Part shown: in pieces, positions 8,472-16,216 of the stretch
How the letters are laid out: every line of letters begins with the position of its first letter
How positions within the stretch are numbered: the first letter of the stretch is position 1
Assembly (NCBI GenBank): GCA_001464355.1
Contig: LNEU01000015.1
Location: 277,098-341,097 of the forward strand
Length of the DNA stretch: 64,000 nucleotides
Origin: Burkholderiales bacterium Ga0077544
GTDB lineage: Bacteria > Pseudomonadota > Gammaproteobacteria > Burkholderiales > Burkholderiaceae_D
Direction: 5' to 3'
The notes under the pieces: generated by a model
Seen by the model: the letters and a program-made list of their open reading frames with translations, nothing else
Databases searched by the model: none
Told to the model about the DNA's origin: nothing
Position numbers and translations under genes: made by a program

Positions 8472-9227
8472 ATGTCGAACCCAACACAGCAAATATTGGC
8501 AGGCAAAGTCGCTTTCATTCAAGGCGGTTCACGCGGTATCGGCGCAGCCATCGTCAAACGCCTGGCACGCGACGGCGCATCTGTTGTATTCACTTATGTC
8601 AGCTCGCCGGACAAGGCAAATGAAGTTGTTTCTGCCGTTCAGCAAAGCGGTGGACGCGCATTGGCTATCAAGGCGGACAGTAGCGATGCCGCAGCAGTAA
8701 AACAAGCCATCGACCAGGCTGCAGCAACCTTTGGGCGCATCGATATTCTGGTGAACAACGCTGGCGTATTGGCTTTAGGTCCGATTGAGGACTTCAAACT
8801 GAAAGATTTTGATCGCACCGTCGCAGTGAATGTACGCAGCGTGTTTGTTGCGACACAAGAAGCGCAACGTCATATGGGTAACGGCGGTCGCATTATCACG
8901 ATCGGTAGCACGAACGCTGACCGCATGCCTTTCCAGGGCGGTGCCGCATATGCGATGAGCAAAGCGGCAATCGTCGGTTTGACCAAGGGGCTGGCGCGCG
9001 ATCTGGGCCCGCGCGGGATTACGGTGAATAATGTACAGCCAGGGCCAGTCGATACCGATATGAATCCAGCTGACAGCGATTTTGCAGATAGCTTGAAAGG
9101 TTTGATGGCAGTGGGGCGCTATGGCAAAGCAGAAGAAATTGCCGCTTTCGTTGCGCATCTTGCGGGCCCTGAAGCCGGCTATATCACGGGTGCGAGTTTG
9201 ACGATTGACGGCGGATTTTCGGCTTAA
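8472..9227 (+). CDS. SDR family NAD(P)-dependent oxidoreductase
   Basis: A classical short-chain dehydrogenase/reductase of 251 residues. The ATG at 8472 follows CGGAGAAT; the upstream frame adds 22 codons without support. The cofactor motif GGSRGIG lies at residues 18-24, NNAG at 95-98, and the catalytic Ser146, Tyr160 and Lys164 are all present. The residues after beta-strand 2 (a Ser/Ser-Pro-Asp-Lys stretch rather than an acidic residue) suggest NADPH preference. It resembles 3-oxoacyl-ACP-reductase-like SDRs that are common next to LysR regulators, but the substrate is not identifiable. Divergent from the LysR gene, which probably regulates it. Confidence 0.87.
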   Translation: MSNPTQQILAGKVAFIQGGSRGIGAAIVKRLARDGASVVFTYVSSPDKANEVVSAVQQSGGRALAIKADSSDAAAVKQAIDQAAATFGRIDILVNNAGVLALGPIEDFKLKDFDRTVAVNVRSVFVATQEAQRHMGNGGRIITIGSTNADRMPFQGGAAYAMSKAAIVGLTKGLARDLGPRGITVNNVQPGPVDTDMNPADSDFADSLKGLMAVGRYGKAEEIAAFVAHLAGPEAGYITGASLTIDGGFSA

Positions 9228-9251
9228 AAGCCTGACGCAACTGAAACAAAG

Positions 9252-9275
9252 CGGGCCTGCGTTACAGCAGGCCCG
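9252..9275. terminator. GC-rich hairpin between convergent genes
   Basis: CGGGCCTGC and GCAGGCCCG form a perfect 9-bp stem with a 6-nt loop just after the SDR stop. The SDR gene and the TonB-receptor gene converge here. No strong T-run follows on either strand, so it may act as a bidirectional but imperfect terminator. Confidence 0.5.
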
Positions 9276-9335
9276 TTGCGGTGATATTAATCTGCGAATC
9301 ACCGTTGCAAGATATTTGCAGTGCTTGGATATGTT

Positions 9336-11444
9336 TTAAAAGAAAAATGTCGCGTTCAGCAAGACCTGACGAGGATCGCCCAGCGCAACAACGTTATTGT
9401 TCAAGGCGCCGGGATAATATTTTTTGTCGAACAGGTTTTTGACATTCAAGGCCAGTTTGTATCCGTTGCCTGCATAGCTGAGCGCAGCGTCTGCCAGTGT
9501 GTAGCCAGGAAGGGTGTAGTTGTAAGAATAGCCCCGCATTGCGCCGGAATAGCGGACGCCAGCGCCTACGCTGACGCCATGCAGTGCAGCCTGGCGGAAT
9601 GTGTAGGTTCCCCACAAGGTAGCTGCATGACGCGGCACACTATTCAGTGGTTTGCCTACATTGACGGCCACATTATCCTTGGTGACCTCGCTGTCGGTAT
9701 AGGTGTAGCTGCCGATTAAGTTCCAGCCGTTACGCAGATCCATCGCAACTTCTGCTTCCACACCTTTACTGTGCTGTTCACCAATTTGCAGGTTGTAGCC
9801 GGTGTTGGCAGGATCGGATGCCGATACGTTTTGACGTTTCAAATCATAGACAGCAAGACCTGATGTAAGCCGTCCGTCTTCGGATGCAAACTTCAAACCG
9901 ATTTCACTCTGCTTGCCGGTCTCAGGTTTGAGTTGTTCGCCACTAATTTTTAAGCCACTGAGCGGTAAAAATGAATCTGCATGGCTGATGTAAGACATCA
10001 CATTCGGTGAAATTTTAAACATCAGGGCACTGCTCGACGTAGTGGCCAGCGTGTTTTGCGTTTGTGTGGTGCTGTTATTGTTGTTAAGTGTTTCCAGCTT
10101 GCCGTCTTCGCGTCTGACGCCGAGCAAGACACTCAGGCGATCATTGAATTCAATGCGATCACGCAGGTAGAGTGCGGTAGATGAAAAAGTGGTGGTGTTG
10201 TCGTTCACCCAGTTTGCAGGGCAGGTGATGGGCGTGCCATAGACGGGCTGATAGAGATTCAGTGCCGCAAGCGTACATGTGCTGGACTTGAAACGATCCC
10301 TGTCCTGGGCCAGATCGAGTCCGCCCATGACGCTGTGTTTCATTCCGAGCAGATCGAGTTTCTTTTCGATATTCGTATCGAGTCCGATGACGCGGCTTTT
10401 CGAATCTTGCAGTGTGGCCGAGCGATTTTGTAGACGCTGATTGGCTTGCAGGGTGCCGTTGAATACTCCGCGACCCTGCATCGCCTGTTCCTGCCAGCGG
10501 AAATTCTGCCGTAATTTCAAGTCGGGCGAAAATCGATGCTCCAGCGCATAACCGACCCGATATTGTTCCGATGTATAAGGACCAAATGCGCGTTCGCCGA
10601 TAAAGCGATTCCACGGAATTTCGCCATTGACGTTGGGCAGGATGGTGCCATAGGGCGACAGGCCTTGCTGGCGTATGTACTCATTGTAGTTATAGCTGGT
10701 TAATAGCGTGAAGTCGGTATCTGGGCCTACATCGAGTGTCAGCGACGGCGCGATCCAGCGATGTTTTTGATAGACGAATTCCGTCGGATCGTCGCGATCG
10801 AGTACCAGGCCGTTAATACGGAATGCGCTCTTGCCGTTCTCCGAAATCGGTCGCCCCAGATCGAAAGTCGCTTGCTTGAAGTTATCACTACCGATTGTGA
10901 CGCCGACTTCATTAAAGGCATCGCTACGCGGTTTTTTGCTGACCATATTGACCATGCCGCCAGGCTGTACCTTGCCAAACAAAATGGAAGCAGGGCCTTT
11001 CAATACTTCTACACGCTCCATGCCGAATGGTTCTTGCGCGACCCACGCATTTTGCGAAACTGACAAGCCGTCCAGAAAAACCGATTCTGTTGCGCGCTGG
11101 CCGCGGATGATGAAGTCATCCCAACCGCGTCTGCCGAAATTGCCGGAGACGACGCCAGCTACGTTACGCAACGCGTCGGTCAGCGTGACGGCTTGCTGTG
11201 AGTCGAGCAATGCGCGCGTCAGTACGGAAATAGACTGCGGTGTTTCCAGCAAGCCGGCATCCGATTTTGTACTGCCTGCGGCTTTTTTTGCAGTAAAACC
11301 GGTGTCGCTGTCTTGCGCGGCTTCTACCGTTACTTCTGGCAGAACGACGGGATTTTGAGCGGAGTTAGTTTGGGCGTGTGCCAGCGATACTGAAAATGGC
11401 AAAAACAAAGCGGCCACAGAAGTGGCGACGATTTTATGTTTCAA
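9336..11444 (-). CDS. TonB-dependent siderophore receptor
   Basis: An outer-membrane, TonB/ExbBD-energised receptor of about 702 residues for ferric siderophores (hydroxamate/FhuA-FpvA subgroup). A TTG at 11444 is chosen as start because GAGG lies five bases upstream and it yields a clean signal peptide ending SLAHA; 12 further upstream codons are open. After it come a TonB-box-like LPEVTVEA region, the plug domain (RNVAGVVSG, RGQ, VLKGPASILFG, PGGMVNMVSKKP) and a 22-strand barrel ending in the terminal phenylalanines required for barrel assembly. A Fur-box-like site lies about 170 bp upstream, so iron repression is expected. The siderophore cannot be deduced. Confidence 0.9.
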   Translation of the reverse strand: MKHKIVATSVAALFLPFSVSLAHAQTNSAQNPVVLPEVTVEAAQDSDTGFTAKKAAGSTKSDAGLLETPQSISVLTRALLDSQQAVTLTDALRNVAGVVSGNFGRRGWDDFIIRGQRATESVFLDGLSVSQNAWVAQEPFGMERVEVLKGPASILFGKVQPGGMVNMVSKKPRSDAFNEVGVTIGSDNFKQATFDLGRPISENGKSAFRINGLVLDRDDPTEFVYQKHRWIAPSLTLDVGPDTDFTLLTSYNYNEYIRQQGLSPYGTILPNVNGEIPWNRFIGERAFGPYTSEQYRVGYALEHRFSPDLKLRQNFRWQEQAMQGRGVFNGTLQANQRLQNRSATLQDSKSRVIGLDTNIEKKLDLLGMKHSVMGGLDLAQDRDRFKSSTCTLAALNLYQPVYGTPITCPANWVNDNTTTFSSTALYLRDRIEFNDRLSVLLGVRREDGKLETLNNNNSTTQTQNTLATTSSSALMFKISPNVMSYISHADSFLPLSGLKISGEQLKPETGKQSEIGLKFASEDGRLTSGLAVYDLKRQNVSASDPANTGYNLQIGEQHSKGVEAEVAMDLRNGWNLIGSYTYTDSEVTKDNVAVNVGKPLNSVPRHAATLWGTYTFRQAALHGVSVGAGVRYSGAMRGYSYNYTLPGYTLADAALSYAGNGYKLALNVKNLFDKKYYPGALNNNVVALGDPRQVLLNATFFF

Positions 11445-11608
11445 GATGACCTCGATAAAAAGCGCGGCAAGCCGCAGCAATTACTACTGGCTGGCTATCG
11501 AGATAATCGATGGAAGTGGCTGGCTAAATTGGGAATTTCGACGAATGATCAATATTTTCGAATGAGTACACAGCGCATGAAAGCCATTAACTCACGAACT
11601 TTATGAAT

Positions 11609-11630
11609 ACATTAATGATAATTGTTCCTA
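11609..11630. promoter_or_regulatory. Putative Fur box upstream of the TonB receptor
   Basis: ATTAATGATAATTGTTCCT (from 11611) resembles the Fur 19-mer of GATAAT-type hexamers. It lies about 170 bp upstream of the receptor start and about 105 bp upstream of the rightward small gene at 11735, in an AT-rich intergenic region. Either or both genes could be iron-repressed. Identification is by eye. Confidence 0.55.
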
Positions 11631-11734
11631 TTTGAAAATGGAAGGATTTTTATAATTTATTGTCTAAATAACACATTGAAACTCCAAGCATACTGCCTAT
11701 ACTAAATCGCGTGGAGGTAATCAAAGGAGCTGTC

Positions 11735-12232
11735 ATGAGACACAGACTGTATTATTTCCTGCCAGATATAGAGAGTGCGCGTCGCAGCTTTGATGACATG
11801 CTGCTCAGCCGTATAGAACAGCGACATATACGCTTTATTTCTGGGAAGCCATTGCCTCCCGATATGCCTGAGGCCGGGTTTTTTCTAAAAACAGACGTAT
11901 TGCATGGCGCTGCCGCCGGCATGATCGTTGGCGCGATACTCGGGATGGTATTTGGTGCCTTGTTGATTGTGTATTACGAACTGGGTCAGGCGACCGTACT
12001 GGTAACGACGCTGATGGGAATCTTGTTTGGTGGCTGGGCGTCGAGTATGGTCGCCGCCGCGATGCCTAATTCACGGTTGAAAGAGTTTTATCCCGATCTG
12101 GAAAAAGGTCAAATATTGATGATCGTAGATGTGCCTGCACGACGCGTACAAGAAATCGAAAAGATGTTGGCCGCACGTCATCCGGAAATGAAATTTGGAG
12201 GCGAAGAACCACACATGCCGGTTTTCCCCTGA
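11735..12232 (+). CDS. Small membrane protein resembling the DUF1269 group
   Basis: Uncharacterised protein of 165 residues. The ATG at 11735 has an excellent AAAGGAG ribosome-binding site eight bases upstream. The N-terminal third is soluble, then two hydrophobic, glycine-rich helices (about residues 53-75 and 82-106, with GAAAGMIVGAILGMVFGA) form a hairpin, followed by a soluble tail that includes a VDVPARRVQEIEKML helix. Glycine-zipper-like helices next to ferredoxin-like flanks are seen in DUF1269 and general-stress 17M-type proteins; family placement is tentative. Its rightward neighbour at 12348 is also a small membrane protein, 115 bp away, and the two may share a transcript. Confidence 0.7.
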   Translation: MRHRLYYFLPDIESARRSFDDMLLSRIEQRHIRFISGKPLPPDMPEAGFFLKTDVLHGAAAGMIVGAILGMVFGALLIVYYELGQATVLVTTLMGILFGGWASSMVAAAMPNSRLKEFYPDLEKGQILMIVDVPARRVQEIEKMLAARHPEMKFGGEEPHMPVFP

Positions 12233-12347
12233 AACGGAAATTAATGTGATGGCAATCAATGGGTAATCCTATGTTCGCTGTGCAGCGATGACCGAATGCC
12301 TTGTTTGGTGTTCAAGAAGTCGGCATTGCTTCTTTATGGAGGTCGTT

Positions 12348-12845
12348 ATGGAACTTCACATGCATTCACATCGATGGGAACAACGCAGTCCTGACTGGAC
12401 GGTGGCCGCTGTTTCCGGCTTTGCCGCAGGTGCAGTTTTAATGGTGCTGGAATTGCTGTGGTCAACCGTCATCATGGGTGCCAGTCCCTGGGAAACGTCA
12501 CATATGGTGGCGGCGATTGTCATGGGGCAGGATGCCTTGCAGTCGACCGATTTCAATTTGACGATTGTTGCGGTGGCCTTGATTACGCACTACGTGCTAG
12601 GGATGGTGTTTGCGCTGATTCTTTCTGCCATTATCGCTTCGTTCCATTTTGATTCCAGCGTAGGCATGGCATTATTGGTCGGAGCGATTTTCGGGTTGGT
12701 GCTTTATCTGTTTAACTTCTATGGCATGGTGAGATTTTTCTCGTGGTTCAGCGAAATGCGCGGTTGGGCAACTGTGGTTGCGCATGCGATATTCGGTATG
12801 GTCGTTGCCGCCATGTACTGGAAGCTGGAGCAGGCGGAAAAGTAA
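12348..12845 (+). CDS. Uncharacterised four-helix inner-membrane protein
   Basis: A protein of 165 residues whose start at 12348 is set by the GGAGG sequence at 12338-12342. After a His-containing N-terminus come four hydrophobic segments (about residues 20-42, 66-90, 100-122 and 138-158), consistent with an inner-membrane protein with both ends inside. Polar positions within the helices include His residues near 75 and 146. I do not recognise a family with confidence; similar short proteins occur in Burkholderiales and are sometimes named as transporter fragments without support. It is followed by a good terminator. Confidence 0.7.
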   Translation: MELHMHSHRWEQRSPDWTVAAVSGFAAGAVLMVLELLWSTVIMGASPWETSHMVAAIVMGQDALQSTDFNLTIVAVALITHYVLGMVFALILSAIIASFHFDSSVGMALLVGAIFGLVLYLFNFYGMVRFFSWFSEMRGWATVVAHAIFGMVVAAMYWKLEQAEK

Positions 12846-12890
12846 GGATGTTGCATCACAGCATCACTTGATTAACTGATGCTGAAAACA

Positions 12891-12924
12891 ACGGTAGCCA
12901 ACTGAAAGGTCGGCTGCCGTTTTT
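12891..12924 (+). terminator. Rho-independent terminator after the small membrane genes
   Basis: ACGGTAGCC pairs with GGCTGCCGT (one G-U pair) over a 12-nt loop, followed directly by TTTTT. It ends the rightward transcript 46 bases after the stop at 12845. Confidence 0.75.
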
Positions 12925-13500
12925 CATTTTGAATGCTGGTGGGCTAACGTTCCAAGTAACACCTCGTGTTTGGAAGGGCCCATCCAGTAATTATTTCCCT
13001 AGGTAAGTAGCGAAATATACAGCCTATGGGCTGGCTTCTACTTTGTATGCCAAGGGAATGCCCGGTGCTACGAACAAGCTGTCACCCGACCATATGACCA
13101 AATAGCTATTTACGTCAGTATTTGGCGGGGCTGACTATACTCGGGCGCTAATGCCGAAAAATATGCTGCTGCATAAAGGTATCCAGGCTAGTCATTGTTT
13201 GTTCCAACGCGCTTTCATCAGGAATACGGCAAACGATGAAAATGCCTGGGATATGCCAGAGTAGTTGTGAGAGGGCAGTTGTGCATGGCTTCAACCGTCT
13301 TGTGCGGTCAAGGCTTCTCGATAAACATTTCAGGCCTCACTCGGCAAAGTGTAAGTTCTTCCAGAGAAAGTCGATCCAGGATAAAAATAAAACGATTGTT
13401 TCCCTCATGAAAACAATCCTTTTATTCTTTGCTGCTAAGCAGCATTATTTTCAAGCAGGCGTGAATTTTTTGCATGTGTATCGGTAAATCTCGGATGCTA
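12925..13500. other. Long non-coding stretch, possibly a decayed gene on the minus strand
   Basis: No convincing gene is present. A rightward frame at 13236-13487 (83 codons) has no ribosome-binding site and an unnatural composition. On the minus strand a frame without a start codon, about 13340 to 13150, encodes a fairly protein-like stretch containing PGIFIVCRIPDESALEQT and ending in QQHIFRH before a TAG; it may be the tail of a degraded gene, though I recognise no family. The rest has no tRNA, repeat or clear promoter. Confidence 0.4.
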
Positions 13501-13504
13501 TGAT

Positions 13505-13709
13505 CGCCAGGACCGGCAAAACCGGTCAATACCCATGCCCGGTTTTATCCCGAATCGGCGCCCAGCAAATATCTGCCTATCCAGCATTTGCAGCTTTAAT
13601 TTAGGCCTTGCCCGCAAGCGGCAAGGCATCATCCGGCATGGCCGGAGGCAGGACTCGCGTCTTTCTCCGGTCCTCGGCCTGACAATTCTGAAGAAGACAT
13701 TACGTACCC
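13505..13709 (+). promoter_or_regulatory. Hairpin-rich leader in front of the MFS gene
   Basis: Three hairpins stand in a row upstream of the start codon at 13710. GACCGG-CAAAA-CCGGTC is at 13511-13527. GCCTTGCC-CGCAAGC-GGCAAGGC is a perfect 8-bp stem at 13605-13627. CCGG-CATGG-CCGG is at 13632-13644. A further partially complementary GGAC/GTCC pair follows. No intrinsic terminator U-run is apparent. The arrangement suggests a structured 5' untranslated region that could regulate expression. It matches no riboswitch class that I can name. Confidence 0.4.
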
Positions 13710-15017
13710 ATGAGCGCCATTCATCCTAGCAATACACTCAGCGCACGCGGAACGCTGGAAGACAGCATTTACGCCAAAGTAACTTTGCGCTTGTTACCTT
13801 TCCTTTTTATCTGCTACGTCGCGGCTTATCTCGATCGCGTCAACGTAGGCTTTGCCAAGCTGAATATGTTGAACGATCTGCAGTTCAGCGAAACCGTTTA
13901 TGGTTTGGGCGCAGGCATTTTCTTTATCGGCTACTTCCTGTTTGAAGTGCCAAGCAACATCATCATGCATCGCGTCGGAGCACGCGTCTGGATCGCGCGC
14001 ATCATGATTACGTGGTCGGTGCTTTCTGCGGCAACCATGTTTGTCACGTCGCCAACCATGTTCTATGTGATTCGCTTTTTGCTCGGCGTGGCTGAAGCCG
14101 GTTTCTTTCCGGGAATCGTGTTGTACCTGACTTACTGGTTTCCGGCTTCGCGTCGTGGTCGCATGAACGCTTTGTTCATGATTGGCATCCCGATTGCGGG
14201 TGTGGTTGGTGGCCCTTTGTCCGGCTGGATCATGAATTACTTTGCCGGTGCCAACGGTTGGTACGGCTGGCAATGGTTGTTTTTGCTGGAAGCGATTCCA
14301 TCTTTGATTCTGGGTATCGTCACATTCTTCTATCTGCCAAACAGCATTCGCGCATCGACCTGGTTGAGTGACGACGAGAAAAGGATTTTGGAAGAAAACA
14401 TCGCGACAGATGGTGGAGAAAACAAATCGCATTCCGTCGCCAGCGTGTTTACCAATCCAAAAGTCTGGCTGATGGCAGCAATTTATTTTTGCTGCATGAT
14501 GGGTTTGTATGGCATCAGTTTCTATCTGCCGACACTGGTCAAGGCATCGGGCGTCAAGGATGCACTGGACGTCGGTTTGCTGACGGCAATTCCCTACACC
14601 TGCGGCGTGATTGCGACCTTGCTGGTTGCTCGTAGCGCTGATCGCATGCGCGAACGTCGCTGGCACTTTGCGATCGCCAGCGCACTCGGCGGCCTAGGTC
14701 TGTTCCTGAGTACTATTTATGGCGATAACGTCGTGCTGGCGTTGATGGCTTTGTCGCTCGGTACCGCCGGTATGTTGTCGACGATGCCGGTGTTCTGGAC
14801 TTATCCAAGCGCGATCCTTGGTGGAGCGGCCGCTGCAGCCGGTATCGGTTTGATTAACTCGGTCGGCAATCTCGCAGGTTTTGTCAGTCCGTCTATTGTT
14901 GGCTGGTTGAAAGACGTAACCGGTAGCACTAACGCTGGCATGTACTTTGTTGCTGGCGCGTTGGTTATTGGCGCTGTGCTGGCATTATTGCAACCGAAGT
15001 CTCTGGTGAACAAGTAA
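13710..15017 (+). CDS. MFS transporter, anion:cation symporter (ACS) type
   Basis: An inner-membrane secondary transporter of 435 residues with twelve predicted helices. The first loop region YLDRVNVGFAKLNM and the segment GVAEAGFFPGIVLYLTYWFP are typical of the ACS subfamily (phthalate, tartrate, hexuronate and 4-hydroxyphenylacetate permeases), which moves organic anions with protons. The loop after helix 6 (SIRASTWLSDDEKRILEE) is also family-like. The ATG at 13710 has only a weak ribosome-binding site (GAAGAAG), and translation may depend on the structured leader upstream. No catabolic gene lies next to it, so the substrate is unknown. A strong terminator follows. Confidence 0.87.
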   Translation: MSAIHPSNTLSARGTLEDSIYAKVTLRLLPFLFICYVAAYLDRVNVGFAKLNMLNDLQFSETVYGLGAGIFFIGYFLFEVPSNIIMHRVGARVWIARIMITWSVLSAATMFVTSPTMFYVIRFLLGVAEAGFFPGIVLYLTYWFPASRRGRMNALFMIGIPIAGVVGGPLSGWIMNYFAGANGWYGWQWLFLLEAIPSLILGIVTFFYLPNSIRASTWLSDDEKRILEENIATDGGENKSHSVASVFTNPKVWLMAAIYFCCMMGLYGISFYLPTLVKASGVKDALDVGLLTAIPYTCGVIATLLVARSADRMRERRWHFAIASALGGLGLFLSTIYGDNVVLALMALSLGTAGMLSTMPVFWTYPSAILGGAAAAAGIGLINSVGNLAGFVSPSIVGWLKDVTGSTNAGMYFVAGALVIGAVLALLQPKSLVNK

Positions 15018-15101
15018 TAGCAAAGTAAAAATAAGCAGTAATCAAATGTCGGTTCGGTGCTCAGTCTTTTAAATTAAGAATGCTGTTCTTACAGAAGAAA
15101 T

Positions 15102-15128
15102 AAAAAGCCCGCGAAAGCGGGTTTTTTT
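15102..15128 (+). terminator. Rho-independent terminator of the MFS gene
   Basis: CCCGC and GCGGG form a stem closed by a GAAA tetraloop, with A-residues before and seven Ts after. It lies 85 bases after the MFS stop and can work in both directions. Confidence 0.85.
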
Positions 15129-15591
15129 ATATTGGCATCGTTTCTTTATCTGACGTTTGCCTTCGGCCCAAAGCGGACACCAGCGAAATGCAGATTTACG
15201 GAATAGGGGATTGAATTAGCGACGTTTGGCTTCGTTCATTCGACCTTAAAGATGCTGTCTTGAAACTCGTTCAGCAAATGACCTCGCCCCGACCTCGTCA
15301 CAATACTGGTAGGCGATATAAGAACTACTCAGAATATTGTGAATATTCGCATTAATGTTGCCACCGGTCGTGTTCCAAAGTTGCAACCTGAGGGTCACTG
15401 GCACCGCAAATTCGCGAGACAGAAGGTCTAATAAGACAGTAAGGACATTATGTCCTAGGGCTTTATGTCTAATGTTGATCGCGGTTTGCTTAACCTAGAA
15501 TAAGAAAACTTCGATTGAGATGTCATGCAGCGTTTTGAGGTAGTCCTCATCACGATAGATAGTGTCAAGTAATAGCCTGGAAATACTCAAA
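15129..15591. other. Intergenic region with repeat fragments
   Basis: No gene is apparent. Near 15168 a GGCCCAAAGCGGACACC stretch resembles the CCCAAAGCGGACGTCC core of the dispersed repeat at 16073-16117, so a degenerate copy may lie here. Two similar 14-mers, GACGTTTGCCTTCG and GACGTTTGGCTTCG, occur near 15152 and 15219. The rest has no recognisable RNA gene or operator. Confidence 0.45.
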
Positions 15592-15825
15592 ATGATGGAT
15601 TGGATCCCTATAGTCTTCGGTACGTTCAAGGCTCTCGTGCTCGGCACGGGCATGTTCTTCGCCATCAAGTGGCATTACGATCAAGGGAAAAAGGAGAAGG
15701 AGATGCGCGCGGTGCTACGCGCGGGCACCAAGGTGGCCGCAGTCTTCGCGCTATCGCTCCTGGGCTTGGGGCTCGTCACCTTCGTCCTTGTCAGGATGTT
15801 CCATTTGAACTTGACCTACCCATGA
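15592..15825 (+). CDS. Small two-helix membrane protein of unknown function
   Basis: A hypothetical protein of about 77 residues beginning at the double ATG at 15592/15595, with only a weak GGAAA upstream. It has two hydrophobic segments (about residues 5-22 and 45-67) separated by a highly charged loop containing DQGKKEKEMRA, so both termini probably face the same side. Its codons are more GC-rich than the surrounding AT-rich spacer, indicating coding selection or separate origin. It is isolated between repeat-containing intergenic stretches. I recognise no family. Confidence 0.6.
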   Translation: MMDWIPIVFGTFKALVLGTGMFFAIKWHYDQGKKEKEMRAVLRAGTKVAAVFALSLLGLGLVTFVLVRMFHLNLTYP

Positions 15826-16000
15826 TGGCAAAGAATAGGCGGCCGATATCCATTGATGCGGTAGCAATTTCCCGATGCGGCTATTGGTAAGCAGTACGGA
15901 AATTAGTTTCCGCTACGATGCGGAAGGTCGTTCGGATCATCTGAACCACACCGCATCGATTCGGGCGAAGTGGGCGTTCTGATTAATTCGACGTGAAATG
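15826..16000. other. Intergenic stretch after the small membrane gene
   Basis: Together with the terminator and repeat that follow, this forms a gene-free interval of about 390 bp up to 16216. It contains GCGGAA/TTCCGC-type short complementary words around 15911-15927 but no clear stable structure or gene. Confidence 0.4.
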
Positions 16001-16001
16001 A

Positions 16002-16032
16002 AAAAAGGCGACCTCATGGTCGCTTTTTTTTT
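16002..16032. terminator. Bidirectional Rho-independent terminator
   Basis: GCGACC-TCAT-GGTCGC (16008-16023) with six As before and nine Ts after is a textbook bidirectional terminator. It separates the rightward small membrane gene from the leftward signalling cluster. Confidence 0.85.
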
Positions 16033-16072
16033 ACGCCTCCGAGAGGCTGCTTCTGGCCGATAGCCGACCGTC

Positions 16073-16117
16073 TGCATCCACCGGTTGAAACCGCCACCCA
16101 AAGCGGACGTCCATACG
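16073..16117. repeat. Solitary copy of the IS30-element left junction
   Basis: Read on the minus strand, these 45 bases match 20225-20269 at 41 of 45 positions without a gap. That stretch spans the left end of the IS30-family element and includes about 19 bases just outside its 29-bp terminal repeat. Bases 16073-16095 are identical to 23 bases of the terminal repeat itself. No transposase lies here, so this is either a dispersed intergenic repeat that the element targets or the remnant of an earlier insertion. Confidence 0.75.
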
Positions 16118-16216
16118 GTTCGACTATAAATATCAATGGATTAGAAAACTGAAGCTCTGGACAAACTGCGAGCAGCAAAATTGAAAGAGCAACCAAAGCG
16201 TCTAGGAAGATCGGGA

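Noticed and set aside
13236..13487. 83-codon rightward frame in the gap before the MFS gene
   Set aside because: No ribosome-binding site, mixed composition, and not protein-like; treated as non-coding.
13794..14666. A 290-codon antisense frame within the MFS gene
   Set aside because: The composition is that of reversed membrane-protein codons (His/Gln/Arg-rich); no start signal.
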